From NCBI GenBank assembly GCA_037447655.1, contig JBBHKE010003125.1, positions 90,621 to 154,620 of the forward strand: 64,000 bases of DNA, read 5' to 3'. The first letter of the stretch is position 1. Every line of letters begins with the position of its first letter. This document shows, in pieces, positions 32,234 to 43,701 of this stretch. Made by a program: the position numbers and the translations under genes. A model generated the notes under the pieces. The model was not told the DNA's origin and ran no database searches. It saw only the letters and a list, made by a program, of their open reading frames with translations. The stretch comes from Zygnema cylindricum. Lineage: Eukaryota; Streptophyta; Zygnematophyceae; Zygnematales; Zygnemataceae.

Positions 32234-33567
32234 GCAAGAGAATCCGAGCAGTGAGTTGAAGGGGACGTTACTTTTGATTCCTGTAGAAGCTGCAAATCCA
32301 GGAAAGAAAAAAACAGATCAGACAGGTTTCATCGGAAAACCAAATCCCATGCAAAGGGCCAAACACTTTGCCCGGGAACAGATCATGAGAGACCATGTCA
32401 AATAAGTGATAGATTCAAAGGGGACACAAGAGATATCGAGGAAGGCTGCAGACTCATGAAGTGTGGACGAAGTCTAGTGAAGTAAAAACAATCCAAACAC
32501 AAACCACTCAGAGGATGCAGTCAAACCCAACCTGTCCTTGGCTAGGAAGAGAAAGCTAACCAAAACTATTCTCCAAACATCCTACAAAGATGGAACATCC
32601 ATAAAAGATAAAATCACTCATTTTTCCACTCTATTAGACAGATCAAGAAAAGCATGTCTAAAATTCTTAGTGGCCACACAGATCTGCTGGCTATTCCTTT
32701 CACTACTGACATAATTTTCAGGCGTCCTCACCTGGTTAGAGGAGAAAAATTCGGAAGAGTTGGAGTGGAACAAAGTGGTGGAGGTGATGTTGGAGATCGA
32801 ATCCTGCACCGCAAATGTGTCCAAAGTCGACACAAACCTCGATGGCTCCAACTCTTCATCTGCAAGTGGAACAGAAGGGGATGGTTAGGTTAGGCAGTCA
32901 CATCCAAGTGACAATCACACAAAGGAGGAGGCTCGCATCAAGCACAATGAGGAGCCTAACTTCATGCAGGTACAAAGCTACTTACACACAGAGAGTGGAG
33001 ACAGCCAAGGAGAGAAGCAAGTTGACGGAAGCGGATCCAAACCCCAACACAAATCTAAAACTAACGAAGGCGGTGGCGATCGAAACTCCATGAAATAGAT
33101 CACGATAGATCATAAACGGATGGCTTACCAAGCAATGGGTGCAAGAATACGCCAAGATGATGCAAAAAGAGAGGAGCGCGTTCGTGGCAGGGAGGCCACA
33201 ACAAAGAACAACTCCAACCGAGTCAAGCTGGTGCAATCGAGAATATGCAAGAAATGGCAAAAAAATAGCATTGAACAAAAATTGGTGGGCAAAGACCCAA
33301 GGCATTCCACAACAAAATTGGAACGGCAAGCAGCCAGTCATCAAACAAGGAGCAGGAAACAAATTTCATGCTCAGATATGACCAATTGCATGTACATCAA
33401 AACACCAGGTACATCAAAACACTATAGAAGATCTGAAAAGTGGTAGGGACAACGAAAGAGGAGAGAGCGGGAAGAGAAACTCACAAGGGAATCCCGGAGC
33501 GGTCAACAATGTGCGAATCGCCCAATTTTGAGAGTTGCACAACAATCCAGTCACTCAAGCTCCACCT
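32234..33567. other. Unassigned purine-rich sequence
   Basis: Scattered short open frames on the plus strand encode Lys/Arg/Ser-rich peptides without a domain I recognise. Composition resembles 60050-62400. It could be part of a retroelement gag/ORF1-like region or simple intergenic DNA; I see no LTR, motif or RNA gene. Confidence 0.3.
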
Positions 33568-34308
33568 TGTTTTTCTACAACCTTAGGTGCAGGTGGAGGA
33601 GCAACACTAGTGGTAGAAGTAGACATGATACACTCTTAGAAGCTATGAAGAATCCTACCAAAGAGTTGTTTATAATTAATCACCAAATCTTATACAAGCA
33701 TCCAAACTTCACAAAGCTTTATCAAAATATAGAGTTGCATAAACACTGACAACTCTCAAAGGTTCAGTACAATTGACCCGACAACACTCAAGATATATTA
33801 CTTAGAAGTTTCCCAAAAATTGTCTGCAGTTTTACTACTTGGAAGTTTGGATACATAATGTGTTCTGAGTCCTAAGTCTTATACTTGTGTTGTACCGCAA
33901 ATACCAGTGTACTTTAGAGGTACGTCAAACCACCAAGCTAACACTAATCTGTCAAGCTACCCTCAGCTACCACTGGGTTTACAATGATCGTATCTATCAT
34001 AGTTGCTTTGTATTGTACAAAATCTCATTAAAATATCGGACGTTGAGTTGTTTGTACGGACCATATCAAACATAATCGCAGTTGCGTTCTCTTAACTTCG
34101 TTGCTGCTACTTTGTTTTGACTGCGTCGCAGCTGCGTTGCTGCATCGCAGCTGCGTTGTCTCCCCTCAATGTGTGACATGTATATGTGGATGTAAGTGCC
34201 AATCCACGATACTTGAATGGTGCTTTAAGTGACGACGCGTGTCCTTGTAGATTTATCTTCCTGTCGTCACACAAATTTATTGAGACTTAAAGCTTTCCAA
34301 AATCAACA
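33568..34308 (-). repeat. COPB-2 3' LTR
   Basis: 741 bp; on the minus strand it starts TGTTGATTTTGGAAAGC and ends GTAGAAAAACA. ATG 33626-33624 opens MSTSTTSVAPPPAP, open to the LTR end. It is flanked inside by the purine tract ctttaagggag. Confidence 0.9.
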
Positions 34309-35397
34309 CTCCCTTAAAGCTTTAGACTCAATGTATCACCGCAGCTCCGATGTCACACTTAGCGCAGCATGGCAGCCTAACAGCACAACATGGCAACATA
34401 GTGGCGCAGCAAACCAACTAATCACCTGGTTTCACTACACCCTAATTTTGGCTAGCACAGCATGGCAGTATCGCAGTGCAGCAACTCATCTATTCACTCA
34501 ATCGAACTACATCCCTACAGTACTTCAGCTTGGGGGCAAGAAAAGCTTTAGTAAGTATATCAGCAATCATTATTGCGTCTGGCAGATAACATAATTTGAT
34601 CGCCCTAGAGAACACTTTTTCTCTTACAAAGTGTAATCTGACATCCATGTGCTTACTCTTGAAGTAGTGACTTGGGTAAGAGCAATGGCAATGGCAGCCT
34701 GGTTATCACTTTTCTCTTACAAAGTGTAATCTTACATCCATGTGCTTACTCTTGAAGTGGTGACTTGGTTAGAGGCAATGGCTGTGGCAGCCTGGTTATT
34801 ACCAACATCATATGTGGCCCAACCTGCATGTATCCTAGTTCTTGCATCATGGATTTTACCCATAAGAGTTCTTTGAGGGCCAAGCTTGCTGCCATATATT
34901 TTGACTCAATTATCGACTTTGCTGTAACCTTTTGAAGTTTGCTGCTCTAGCAGCAAGTTCCGTTCCCAATTTGCAGAACGAATCCTGTGGTGGATTTCCA
35001 GCTTAGCATGTCGCCATAGCTTGCATCACTCCACGTTAGTAGCTTCACTTCTCCTCCGCCTAGTGTGAGTTTGAGGTCTTTAGTTCTTGCCAAATATCTT
35101 AAGACTCTCCTTGCTGCATCGCGATCAGATTTTCTCGGATTCTCTAGACTCCTGTTCAATACCCCGACTGCTGCAGCAATGTCATGACGGGTACAGTTCA
35201 TGAAATATATTAATTTTCCCACTATCTGTCTTGAAGGTAATTGTGTCATAGAATCATTCTCCCCTGACTTTAAATACTTGCTAACTATGACACCAGGTTG
35301 TGTCTCTTCTCCTTCTAACTTTTACCGAAACTCTATTGGAGTTAGACACTTATGGCCCCCCGTATTCTATACTCATCTAACATGTTTCCAATAGCCT
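34309..35397 (-). pseudogene. COPB-2 RNase H and RT end
   Basis: On the minus strand SRQIVGKLIYFMNCTRHDIA, RVLRYLARTKDLKLTLGGGE and LLTWSDASYGDMLS are clear; the His/Asp-containing end is frame-broken. A tandem duplication of about 93 bp (34618-34804) repeats the DNQAAIAIA region. The same duplication is present in COPB-3. Confidence 0.85.
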
Positions 35398-36524
35398 GGT
35401 TTTTTTATCAATTTTCACACATTCGACAATATTTATAAGTCCACATTATCTACACCATTAACACCTATCCCTCCTATACCTTTCATTGCAACCGATCCTT
35501 CGGCGTTCTTTCTTATCAATTGGAAACCTATACACTTGAGTCCTCAGACAGACGGGGTCGTTATATTAGACATATTCGCTGGGATTGGAACTTCACTATT
35601 GTCATGTTTATGAAATGGTCTCCTCATTCGTCACTACAATGCGTTAGAAATAGATGTAGTAGCTAGAAAGGCACAATTGCACCATTGTAATGTCTTGCAT
35701 TCTCAATATCCACAATTGTTTCCCAAGTCATCCTTTCTACACATGTACACAGCTCTTCCACAAGACATACGTATCTTTATTAACCAGCATCTACGAGATG
35801 TTGAACCGATAGACCTTGTTTTCGGAGGGTGGGAGTGTTAAAGCATGTCTCGAGCCGGCAAAGGTCTTGGTTTGGCGGATCCCCGTACCAAATTGTTTTT
35901 TGAGCTTTTGAGGGTCTTTCATTTTCTTCAAACCATGGCCAGGCCAGTCGGATACATTTTAGAGAACGTCGCCGCATATAGTGACCCACGACCTATGGTT
36001 TTGGCGGATTATAAGCGTATTGAACACCTAATTCGTCCCTCGCTAATTATTGATGCCGCTCGACATGGGTCCCTTGCACATCGGGTTCGTTCCAAATGGA
36101 CCAACCTAGTCGATGTTGGTTGTCTTCGTGAGGCTAATTTGTTAGTAAGACCTCCCACTACAGACATTAAGACCTCTTTGCTTCCTTTTCACCTTGTCCA
36201 GTCATGTGTCCAAACAGACTACCCTCCGAATTACAATATTAATGTACCCGGTCAGCCACTCAAGGTCATTCATACTTTAGTGTTTTATCCTAATTCACAT
36301 GCATACTCTCATAACGGTCCATGCATGCTTTGAATTTATATCATTGGAGAGTTAGAGGAGCCTACTGCTACTGAACTGGAGCATCTTCCGTATTTTATTC
36401 CAGGCACTACTGGCATCTTCCGTATTTTATTCCAGGCACTATTGTAGCCCGGGCCTTACGGATAGACAACGCTGCACTTTGTTGGGTAGGGTCATGGTTC
36501 CGCAATCTTTATCATTTGTCTTAG
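35398..36524 (+). pseudogene. Cytosine-C5 DNA methyltransferase, DNMT3-like, decayed
   Basis: A single frame carries the ordered motifs of a C5 methyltransferase. Motif I is VVILDIFAGIGTSL (35569-35589, SAM binding). An acidic ALEIDVVARKAQ follows. Motif IV is DLVFGGWEC with the catalytic Cys at 35836-35838, then SMSRAGKGLGLADPRTKLFF. Motif VI is YILENVAAY (Glu-Asn-Val at 35962-35970). IIDAARHGSLAHRVRSKWTN corresponds to motif VIII. After a variable region, TATELEHLPYF and ARALRIDNAA fit the C-terminal motifs. Breaks: TGA 35611, TAA 35839, TGA 36331 and a 32-bp tandem duplication at 36381-36444. Motif order I to X excludes the rearranged DRM type; SLAHRVRSKWTN and LFFELLRV resemble DNMT3. It has no introns over about 370 codons and no N-terminal reader domain. 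Confidence 0.75.
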
Positions 36525-37126
36525 GTCTCGGCCTTTCAACTAGTCGCTAGGCACAAAATCAACCCGTGCAACCAAATGGGGGGGGGGGATACGGCTGCAC
36601 CTTCCAAGAGGTAGCCACTAGACTTTCTGGTCTTTATCACATTCCTTACAAGAGTTATCCGTTATGACAACAAAGCAAGAAACATTCCAACCGAAACAAG
36701 GGAAAATCCAAATCCAATTAAAATTACCCTTCTTCCAAGCCAAACGAAATACAAAAAAGACACACACACACAACCAAACCGTCAAGCTACCCGAAGAAGG
36801 CACAGCAAGGTCCAAATGTGCTACCCCACGATCTCCAAATCCACACTTCCACCAAAAGACCAAGTTTGGAGGGAAACCTTCTGGACGTGGCTTTAGGCCG
36901 TGTGGATGAAAAATGTGGGCAGAAATACAAGGGCAAATATTCTTAACCTAGCTAGCTTATATAGCTAGCTGGCAATATCAAATAGAAATTATGAGCAATC
37001 GGTGAGAGAGAGCAAGAGAAAGTTCCGCCGCCAAGAGAAAATTCTTGTCCGGTAACTAAATTCTCTGAGTTTGAGAATTAGCCTAAGTAAGACTAAGCTA
37101 AGCCTAACGCGAAACAGGCCTACATC
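36525..37126. other. Unassigned stretch after the methyltransferase
   Basis: It contains a G10 run (36578-36588), an acacacac tract and the palindrome-like ctagctagcttatatagctagctgg near 36950. No domain is visible. The left flank of COPB-3 ends acatc (37122-37126). Confidence 0.35.
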
Positions 37127-37868
37127 TGTTGTTCAACGACCACCAGTGCAGGTGGAGGAGAAGCAGTAGTAGTAGAAGTAGACATGATACACTCTCAAAG
37201 CTATCAAGAATCCTACCAAACAGCTGTTTTCAAAAGCTGACCAAATCTTATACAAGCATCCAACCTCACATAACTCTATCAGAATATAGAGTAGCATAAA
37301 CACTAACAACTCCCACAGTTTCAGCACAATTGACTTGACAACACTTAAGATATAATACTCAGAAGTTTCCTAAAAATTGTCTACAGTTTTACTACTTGAA
37401 AGTTTGGATACATGATGTATTCTGAGTCCTAAGTCTTATACTTGTGTTGTAACGACGGTACTAGTGTTCCTGAGGGGTACGTCAAACCACCAAGCTAACA
37501 CTAATCTGTCAAGCTACCAATGAGCTACCCACTAAGTTGACTTGAATCTAATCTATCACAGTTGCTTTGTACCGTACAGAATCATATTAAATATATCGGA
37601 CGCTGCATTCTCCGTACGGACCATATCACACGTAATCGTAGTTGAGTTGTCTTAACTTCGTCGCTGCTGCTTTGTTCTGACTTCGTCGCAGCTGCGTTGC
37701 TGCATCGCAGCTGCGTTGTCTCCCCTTAATGTGTAACATTAATATGTGGATGTAAGTGCCAATCCAAGATACTTGTAATGTGCTTTAAGTGATGACGCGT
37801 GTCCCTGTAGATTTGTCTTCGTGTCACCACACTAATTCACTGAGACTTAAAGCTTTCCAAAATCAACC
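37127..37868 (-). repeat. COPB-3 3' LTR
   Basis: 742 bp, with ATG 37185-37183 opening MSTSTTTASPPPAL toward the border. It is readily aligned with 33568-34308 but diverged at many positions. Its 5' terminus has CC instead of the expected CA (plus strand). Confidence 0.9.
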
Positions 37869-38902
37869 CTCCCCTAAAGCTTTAGACTCAATGTATCAGC
37901 GCAGCTGCGATGTCACACTTAGCTTAGCATGGCAGCATAGCAGCGCAACATGGCAAGAGAGCAACGCACCAAACCAACTAATCACCTGGTTCCATTACAC
38001 CCTACTTTTGGCCTAGCGCAACATGGTAGTATCGCAGTGCACCAACTCATCTGTTCACCCAATCCTACTGCATCCCTACAATACTTCAGCTTGGGAGCAA
38101 GAAGAGCTTTAGTAAGCATATCAACAATCATTATTGCGTCTGGCAGATAACATAATTTGATCGCCCTAGAGAACACTTTTTCTCTTACAAAGTGTAATCT
38201 GACATCCATGTGCTTACTCTTGAAGTAGTGACTTGGGTAAGAGCAATGGCAATGGCAGCCTGGTTATCACTTTTCTCTTACAAAGTGTAATCTTACATCC
38301 ATGTGCTTACTCTTGAAGTGGTGACTTGGTTAGAGGCAATGGCTGTGGCAGCCTGGTTATTACCAACATCATATGTGGCCCAACCTGCATGTATCCTAGT
38401 TCTTGCATCATGGATTTTACCCATAAGAGTTCTTTGAGGGCCAAGCTTGCTGCCATATATTTTGACTCAATTATCGACTTTGCTGTAACCTTTTGAAGTT
38501 TGCTGCTCTAGCAGCAAGTTCCGTTCCCAATTTGCAGAACGAATCCTGTGGTGGATTTCCAGCTTAGCATGTCGCCATAGCTTGCATCACTCCACGTTAG
38601 TAGCTTCACTTCTCCTCCGCCTAGTGTGAGTTTGAGGTCTTTAGTTCTTGCCAAATATCTTAAGACTCTCCTTGCTGCATCGCGATCAGATTTTCTCGGA
38701 TTCTCTAGACTCCTGTTCAATACCCCGACTGCTGCAGCAATGTCATGACGGGTACAGTTCATGAAATATATTAATTTTCCCACTATCTGTCTTGAAGGTA
38801 ATTGTGTCATAGAATCATTCTCCCCTGACTTTAAATACTTGCTAACTATGACACCAGGTTGTGTCTCTTCTCCTTCTAACTTTTACCGAAACTCTATTGG
38901 AG
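37869..38902 (-). pseudogene. COPB-3 RNase H
   Basis: It includes LLTWSDASYGDMLS and, at the end, MDVRLHFVREKVFSRAIKLC. The middle holds the 93-bp imperfect tandem duplication shared with COPB-2. Stops are present. From 38125 to 38958 it is identical to COPB-2 by eye. Confidence 0.85.
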
Positions 38903-39964
38903 TTAGACACTTATGGCCCCCCGTATTCTATACTCATCTAACATGTTTCCAATAGCCTTTTTTGAGTCAATTTTTATTACTTTCTTATTTCTTTCCCTCT
39001 CTACTTGGATACCCGAAATATATTTTGCCTCACCAAGGTTTTTCATCTCAAACCGTGAGTTTAGAGCAGTTTTGATTTTGTTAATTTCAGCCATGAATTT
39101 GCTAATTAATCGTAAATCATCTACATACACCGCTATATAAACTATCATATTTTCACCCTTTAGACAGTAGACAGAGTAATCAAAACTTAACCTTTGAAAT
39201 CCTAGACTGGTCAAGAATTCATCAAGCTTCAGATTCCATTGCTTAGGAGCCTGTTTTAGGCCGTACAAAGATTTTAGCAACTTGTATACGAAGTGCCTTT
39301 TTCCTGGTTCTGCATACTTTTCAGGCTGCTGCATGTCAATGGTCTCTTGTAGTTCTCCATGCAAAAATGTTGTCTTTACATCCATCTGATTTATATCCAT
39401 ACCTTCTATAGCAGCTAAGGACAACAAATTCCAAACTGTCGAAAATCTTACAACCGGAGAAAAAGTTTCCTCAAAATCAATTCTTTCCTTTTGCCTATAC
39501 CCCTTTGCCACAAGTCTGGCCTTATATCTTTCAATAGTGTTATCGGGATTTAACTTTACCTTGAATACCCATTTGCTGTTGATTGCTTTTCGGTCCGGAG
39601 GAAGGTCCACAAGCTCCCATATTTGAGCCTCCATGATGGACTTCATTTCGTCGTTTGCTGCCTCGATCAAGTGATTCCCCTCCGGTGATGAGAAGGCCAC
39701 TTGGATGGTCAAAGGCTCCTTTGAAGTTCCCGAGTAGGCAAAGTGAGAGCTTGCTTGTAGGCGGCTACTAGATCTTCTTCCCACCGGAAATTCTGAGGCT
39801 GAGATCGTCTTATGCCGCGCATTGCGCTGATTGCGCTGGTTGCGATCTGTGTGCATTGATTGTTGTTGCTCCGGTTGGAACTGAACTTTTTGAGGAACTT
39901 GGAGAGAGGCGGACTCCGGAGTCACCACCGGAGAATTTTGTATCCGCGGGACAATTTCTTTCAT
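38903..39964 (-). pseudogene. COPB-3 linker and reverse transcriptase
   Basis: 353 open codons. The N-terminal part is the Gln/Asn-rich pol linker with SEFPVGRRSSSRLQ. RT motifs: NSKWVFKVKLNPDNTIERYK, INQMDVKTTFLHGE, SLYGLKQAPKQW and IAVYVDDLRLIS with both catalytic Asp. The frame ends before the RNase H connection by a frameshift. Confidence 0.9.
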
Positions 39965-39997
39965 GTAATCTAAAATGATATATTCTTGTATTATTTG

Positions 39998-40963
39998 CTA
40001 CTTTTGTTGCTCTGTCATTTGTAATAAATCTATCGAGTCAAGCTCATCTTTTACAATAATATTCCTTGCTACAACTTTTTTCTGCCTCTCAAACACAAAG
40101 ACTCTATAACCTTTTGAGTGATCATCATATCCTAACAGAATTCCCAGTAATCCCTTCGGTTCCATTTTCCATCTATCTGTAGACGTATCCAAGATAAAGC
40201 ATTTACTACCAAAGACCTTAAAATGGCTAACATCTGGTTTGCTACCTGCCCAAATCTCGTAAGGAGTAGTTTCTACCGATCTTGATCTTATCCTATTCTT
40301 AATATAAACTGCACAATTTACAGCCTCAGCCCATAATTTCGGATCCACACTTTTATCTGCGAGCATCGACCTAGAGCTCTCTGTGAGAGTTCTATTTAAT
40401 CTCTCCGACACCCCATTTTGTTTCGGTGAATACGGAACAGTTAACAGATGACTTATACCTTCCTCGAGTAAAAAGGTTTGAAATTCCTTCGATGTATATT
40501 CACCACCATTGTCTAATTTGAGCTGCAAAATAGGTAAATAATGAAGTTTTTCAACCCATGCTTTATAGTGTTTGAAGTGACCAAGCACCTCACTCTTTTC
40601 TTTCATGAAGTAAACTTTTGTAAACCTGGAGAAATCATTTGTGAATTTGACAATATATTTCATCCCCCCGGCAGATGGAACCTTCGCAGGACCATATACA
40701 TCCGAATGAATTTGTTCTAAAAGTTTTGTTGACCGATGCACAAAATCTTTAGGAAATGGCAGTTTGTGGATTTTGCCCAAAGCGCAGCCATCACATGTTT
40801 TGAGCGGTTGATCTGTGATTGATACACCCTTTATTTTGCCAGCAAGTACCATTTTTCTCAAACTATCATAATTTACATGGCCTAATCTTTTATGCCACAA
40901 CTCATCTGAGTGCAAAACACTGGAGTACAGAACATCATTCTCCTTTGTATTAGCCATATCCAT
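39998..40963 (-). pseudogene. COPB-3 integrase
   Basis: 321 open codons. Zinc region LWHKRLGHVNYDSL and CDGCALGKIHKLP; catalytic Asp in IHSDVYGPAKVP, the second position in LKLDNGGEYTSKEF and Glu in QNGVSERLNRTLTE. Then TTPYEIWAGSKPDVSHFKVF. It could be functional as a domain, but neighbours are broken. Confidence 0.9.
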
Positions 40964-40966
40964 GCA

Positions 40967-41400
40967 TTACATCTTGTTATTATCTCTAGTACCTGTATCC
41001 GCAACTTTTCCATTTTTGCTAACAACCTGCCGACAAATTTTCAAATTAACCTCAAAGCCTTTACTCTTTACCAACGACGTAGAAAACAGATTTTTGTTAA
41101 AGTCAGGCACAAAAAGAACATTGTGAAGGGTCCTTTCAATTGCCTTTCCTTCTACATCAACTAGCAAGGACACATCACCCACAGCACGAGTCTAAACACT
41201 CATTCCACAACATAATAAATATTTTTCTCTGACGTTGTTTTCAGATTTTTGAAGATGGCCTTGTTCCAGCACATGTGGGTTGACAATCTCGTATCCATTA
41301 TCCATCCATGGTCCTTCACGCCCTCCATTGCTGCGGCCATAGCGAATAGATCCGTTTTGTCCTCCTCAAAAAACGTCGAAGTCTCTTCTTGGAGAGACAA
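40967..41400 (-). pseudogene. COPB-3 protease
   Basis: HGWIMDTRLSTHMCWNKAIF is the active-site region; D-S-G has become D-T-R. After a stop and frameshift, RTLHNVLFVPDFNKNLFSTS marks the end of the protease. Confidence 0.8.
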
Positions 41401-42297
41401 AGAAGCCGAAAATAATGCATTTCCACGAGGTGTAAGCCCCGTGAAGCTTTTGTAAAACTCTGTTTGTTGCCATCCCGGCCTATGTAAACCTGTATCGTTA
41501 GTTTTTTTAAGCTTAGGACAGAATTTGTATCCATGACCTCTCTCACTACAATAGAAACATGCACTGTTCGATTGTCTATTTCCACTTTGATTAAACTGTC
41601 TAAACTGATTAAACTGATTTCTTTGCTGATATAATTGTCCTTTCCTCTCAAATTCTAAAATAAAAGCCTCTACTTGCTCAACATTGAGAATATTAGATGT
41701 AGCTTCCTCATCTAGTAAAATATTGACAGTTAATTATAAAGTCCAGCTAGCTTTATCTTTCTGTTTGAGCATATTAGATGCTCCTTTTATACTACGAGGG
41801 AGACCCCTCATGAGCAATGTTGCCATTTGAAACAAAGGAAACACCCCACCTGCACAAGCATGTGCATCTACAAAGATGCAAAATATGTTAGAATATTCAG
41901 CCATTGTACCGCTAGTTTACTTATAGTCCCAAATATTTCGAGCCAATAGAAGCTCTTCTTGGACATTAGCTTTTTCATAATCATTTTTAAGAGATTTCCA
42001 GATATCAATTGCTTTTTTCTTTTTTATCCGAGACATATCCAAGTCATCAGATATACAAAATATCAGAATAGATCGAGCCTGCGTATTTTTCTTAGACCAT
42101 GACAGATCAAATTCATCCATCGAACCATCCAATATATCCAAAAGATTGACATTCTCAAAATGTGTCTCCACCATATCCGCCCAGTAAACATATTTTTCCT
42201 CGGAAAAGATAGGAATTCTTGATGACAGGCCCATAACCTGCTGTTCTACAACCACCGATGCAAGTGGAGGAGCAGCAGTAGTAGTAGAAGTAGATAT
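41401..42297 (-). pseudogene. gag: COPB-3 gag
   Basis: The conserved LTR start codon is ATA here (42297-42295). The frame then reads STSTTTAAPPLAS and EQQVMGLSSRIPIF through the primer site. Gag domain: YVYWADMVETHFENVNLLDI, IWKSLKNDYEKANVQEELL. Stops follow, then a CCHC knuckle CFYCSERGHGYKFC near 41530-41571. Confidence 0.82.
42224..42238 (-). other. COPB-3 primer-binding site
   Basis: ggttatgggcctgtc directly follows the LTR on the minus strand. Ten bases match the initiator tRNA-Met anticodon loop complement; the rest diverges. COPB-4 has a worn form, gtttatgagcctgtc, at 52082-52096. Confidence 0.75.
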
Positions 42298-42800
42298 GAT
42301 ACACTCTCTGAAGCTATGAAGAATCATACCAAACAGTTTTTTACAAGTGCTCACCAAATTTTATACAAGCATCCAAACTTCACAAAATTATATCAAAATA
42401 TAGAGCAGCATAAACACTAACAACTCTTTATGTTTCAGTACAATTGACCCGACAACACTCAAGATATAATACTCAGAAGTTTCCCAAAAACTGTTTGCAG
42501 TTTTTCTACTAGGAAGTATGGATACATAATGTGTTATGAGTCCTAAGTCTTATACTTGTGTTGTACCACTGATACCATTGTACCTGAGAGGTACGTCAAA
42601 CCACCAAGCTAACACTAATTTGTCAAGCTACCACTGAGCTACCACTAGGTTTATTAGAATCGTATCTATCGCAGTTGCTCTGTACTGTACAATATCACAT
42701 TAAAATATCAGACGCTGCGTTGTTCGTACGGACTATATCAAACGTAATCGTAGTTGCGTTCTCTTAACTTTGTTGGTGCTGCTTTGTTGTGACTGCGTCG
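42239..42800 (-). repeat. COPB-3 5' LTR, truncated
   Basis: 562 bases alignable with the 3' LTR, ending at gactgcgtcg where a COPA-type LTR begins. Confidence 0.88.
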
Positions 42801-42920
42801 TGTTGAAATTAATAGATTTCTAGAGTATTTTCTAGGTTTAAATATGTTAGTATAAAATGAAAAGAAAAGGACGGACAGCCTGCCTCCACCTCCTCTCTCT
42901 AGCCCCCATACTTGTTGTAG
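42801..42920 (+). repeat. COPA-type LTR start, cut by the assembly gap
   Basis: TGTTGAAATTAATAG and tattttctaggttt match COPA LTR starts in plus orientation. It runs into the gap. What followed cannot be told. Confidence 0.8.
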
Positions 42921-42930
42921 NNNNNNNNNN
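42921..42930. other. Assembly gap (10 N)
   Basis: Ten N bases. The number is likely a placeholder, so the true distance is unknown. Confidence 0.95.
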
Positions 42931-43160
42931 AGATCAACAAGCCAAGGGTAGTTATTCCTAAGAGGAGTCAGGCCGTGGTCGCCTTCTGTACCTTTATGTG
43001 GTCTACCTATAATTCTGACGGAAAGAATTACCACTCAATCTCCTTCTTTAAAAGTACTCCGTTGGTCTCACTAAACACCTCCTTCCTCTTCTCTCGTTTC
43101 AAGCGTCCGTATAGTTCAGGAATATACCTGACTTCATACGAGGGGCTGTCACTCTCATAT
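42931..43160. other. Unassigned sequence after the gap
   Basis: On the minus strand it continues an open frame from COPA-3 RT but no longer resembles RT (YIPELYGRLKREKRK). It is probably a junction to something else. Confidence 0.4.
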
Positions 43161-43701
43161 TCAAACATATACATAGAACGGCCAGAGCTGATTCGGATAT
43201 ATCCCAGACCGGTGAGAAACTCATGTAGTTTATTATTCCACTGTCGGGGAGCATACTTCAGTCCATATAAGGACTTGATATGCCTGCGAACTTTGCTCTC
43301 TTCTCCTTCCTCCACAAATCACTCTGGTTGCCTCATGAAAATTTCTTCCTCTAACTCACCATTAAGAAAGGCAGTCTTAATATCCATCTGGTGTATTTCC
43401 ATGTCTTCCGCTGGTGCCGGACTGAGGAGAATCCTTATTGATGGGAACCGAACAACTAGAGCAAAAGTCTCCTCATAGTCAATCCCCTCCTTTTGGTTGA
43501 ACCCCTTTGCTACCAATCGAGCCTTATATCTCTCAATGGTAATATTTGGGTTCCGTTTTAGTTTAAACACCCATTTACAGCTAATTGGTTTTCTGTCGGA
43601 GGACACTCAGCTAATTCCCATGTATTTGTTTCCATGATAGAGGCCATCTCATCATTTATGGCTCTAATTTATCAATCTTTCTCTGGAATGTTTACTACCT
43701 C
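43161..43701 (-). pseudogene. COPA-3 reverse transcriptase, 5' half
   Basis: INDEMASIMETNTWELAECP, CKWVFKLKRNPNITIERYKA, HQMDIKTAFLNGELEEEIFM, then a stop, and SLYGLKYAPRQWNNKL. The copy loses RT similarity before the YVDD box. Two stops precede RAINDEM. Confidence 0.88.

Larger units (their letters stand above)
33568..35397 (-). mobile_element. COPB-2: 3' part of a copia element, truncated
   Basis: A complete LTR (33568-34308) is followed on the right by polypurine tract, RNase H and part of RT in minus orientation. It then stops abruptly at 35397, where a methyltransferase-like frame begins. The inner 834 bases match COPB-3 exactly as far as I can read. Confidence 0.88.
37127..42800 (-). 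mobile_element. COPB-3: Ty1/copia element, 5' LTR truncated
   Basis: On the minus strand: 5' LTR (42800-42239, cut), primer site, gag, protease, integrase, RT, RNase H, polypurine tract and 3' LTR (37868-37127). The 5' LTR is interrupted at 42800 by a COPA-type LTR start, and about 180 bases of LTR are missing. It is the most complete COPB copy in the window. Confidence 0.92.

Noticed and set aside
35398-36524. DRM-type plant methyltransferase
   Set aside because: Motif order runs I to X without the DRM rearrangement, and no UBA-like part is seen.
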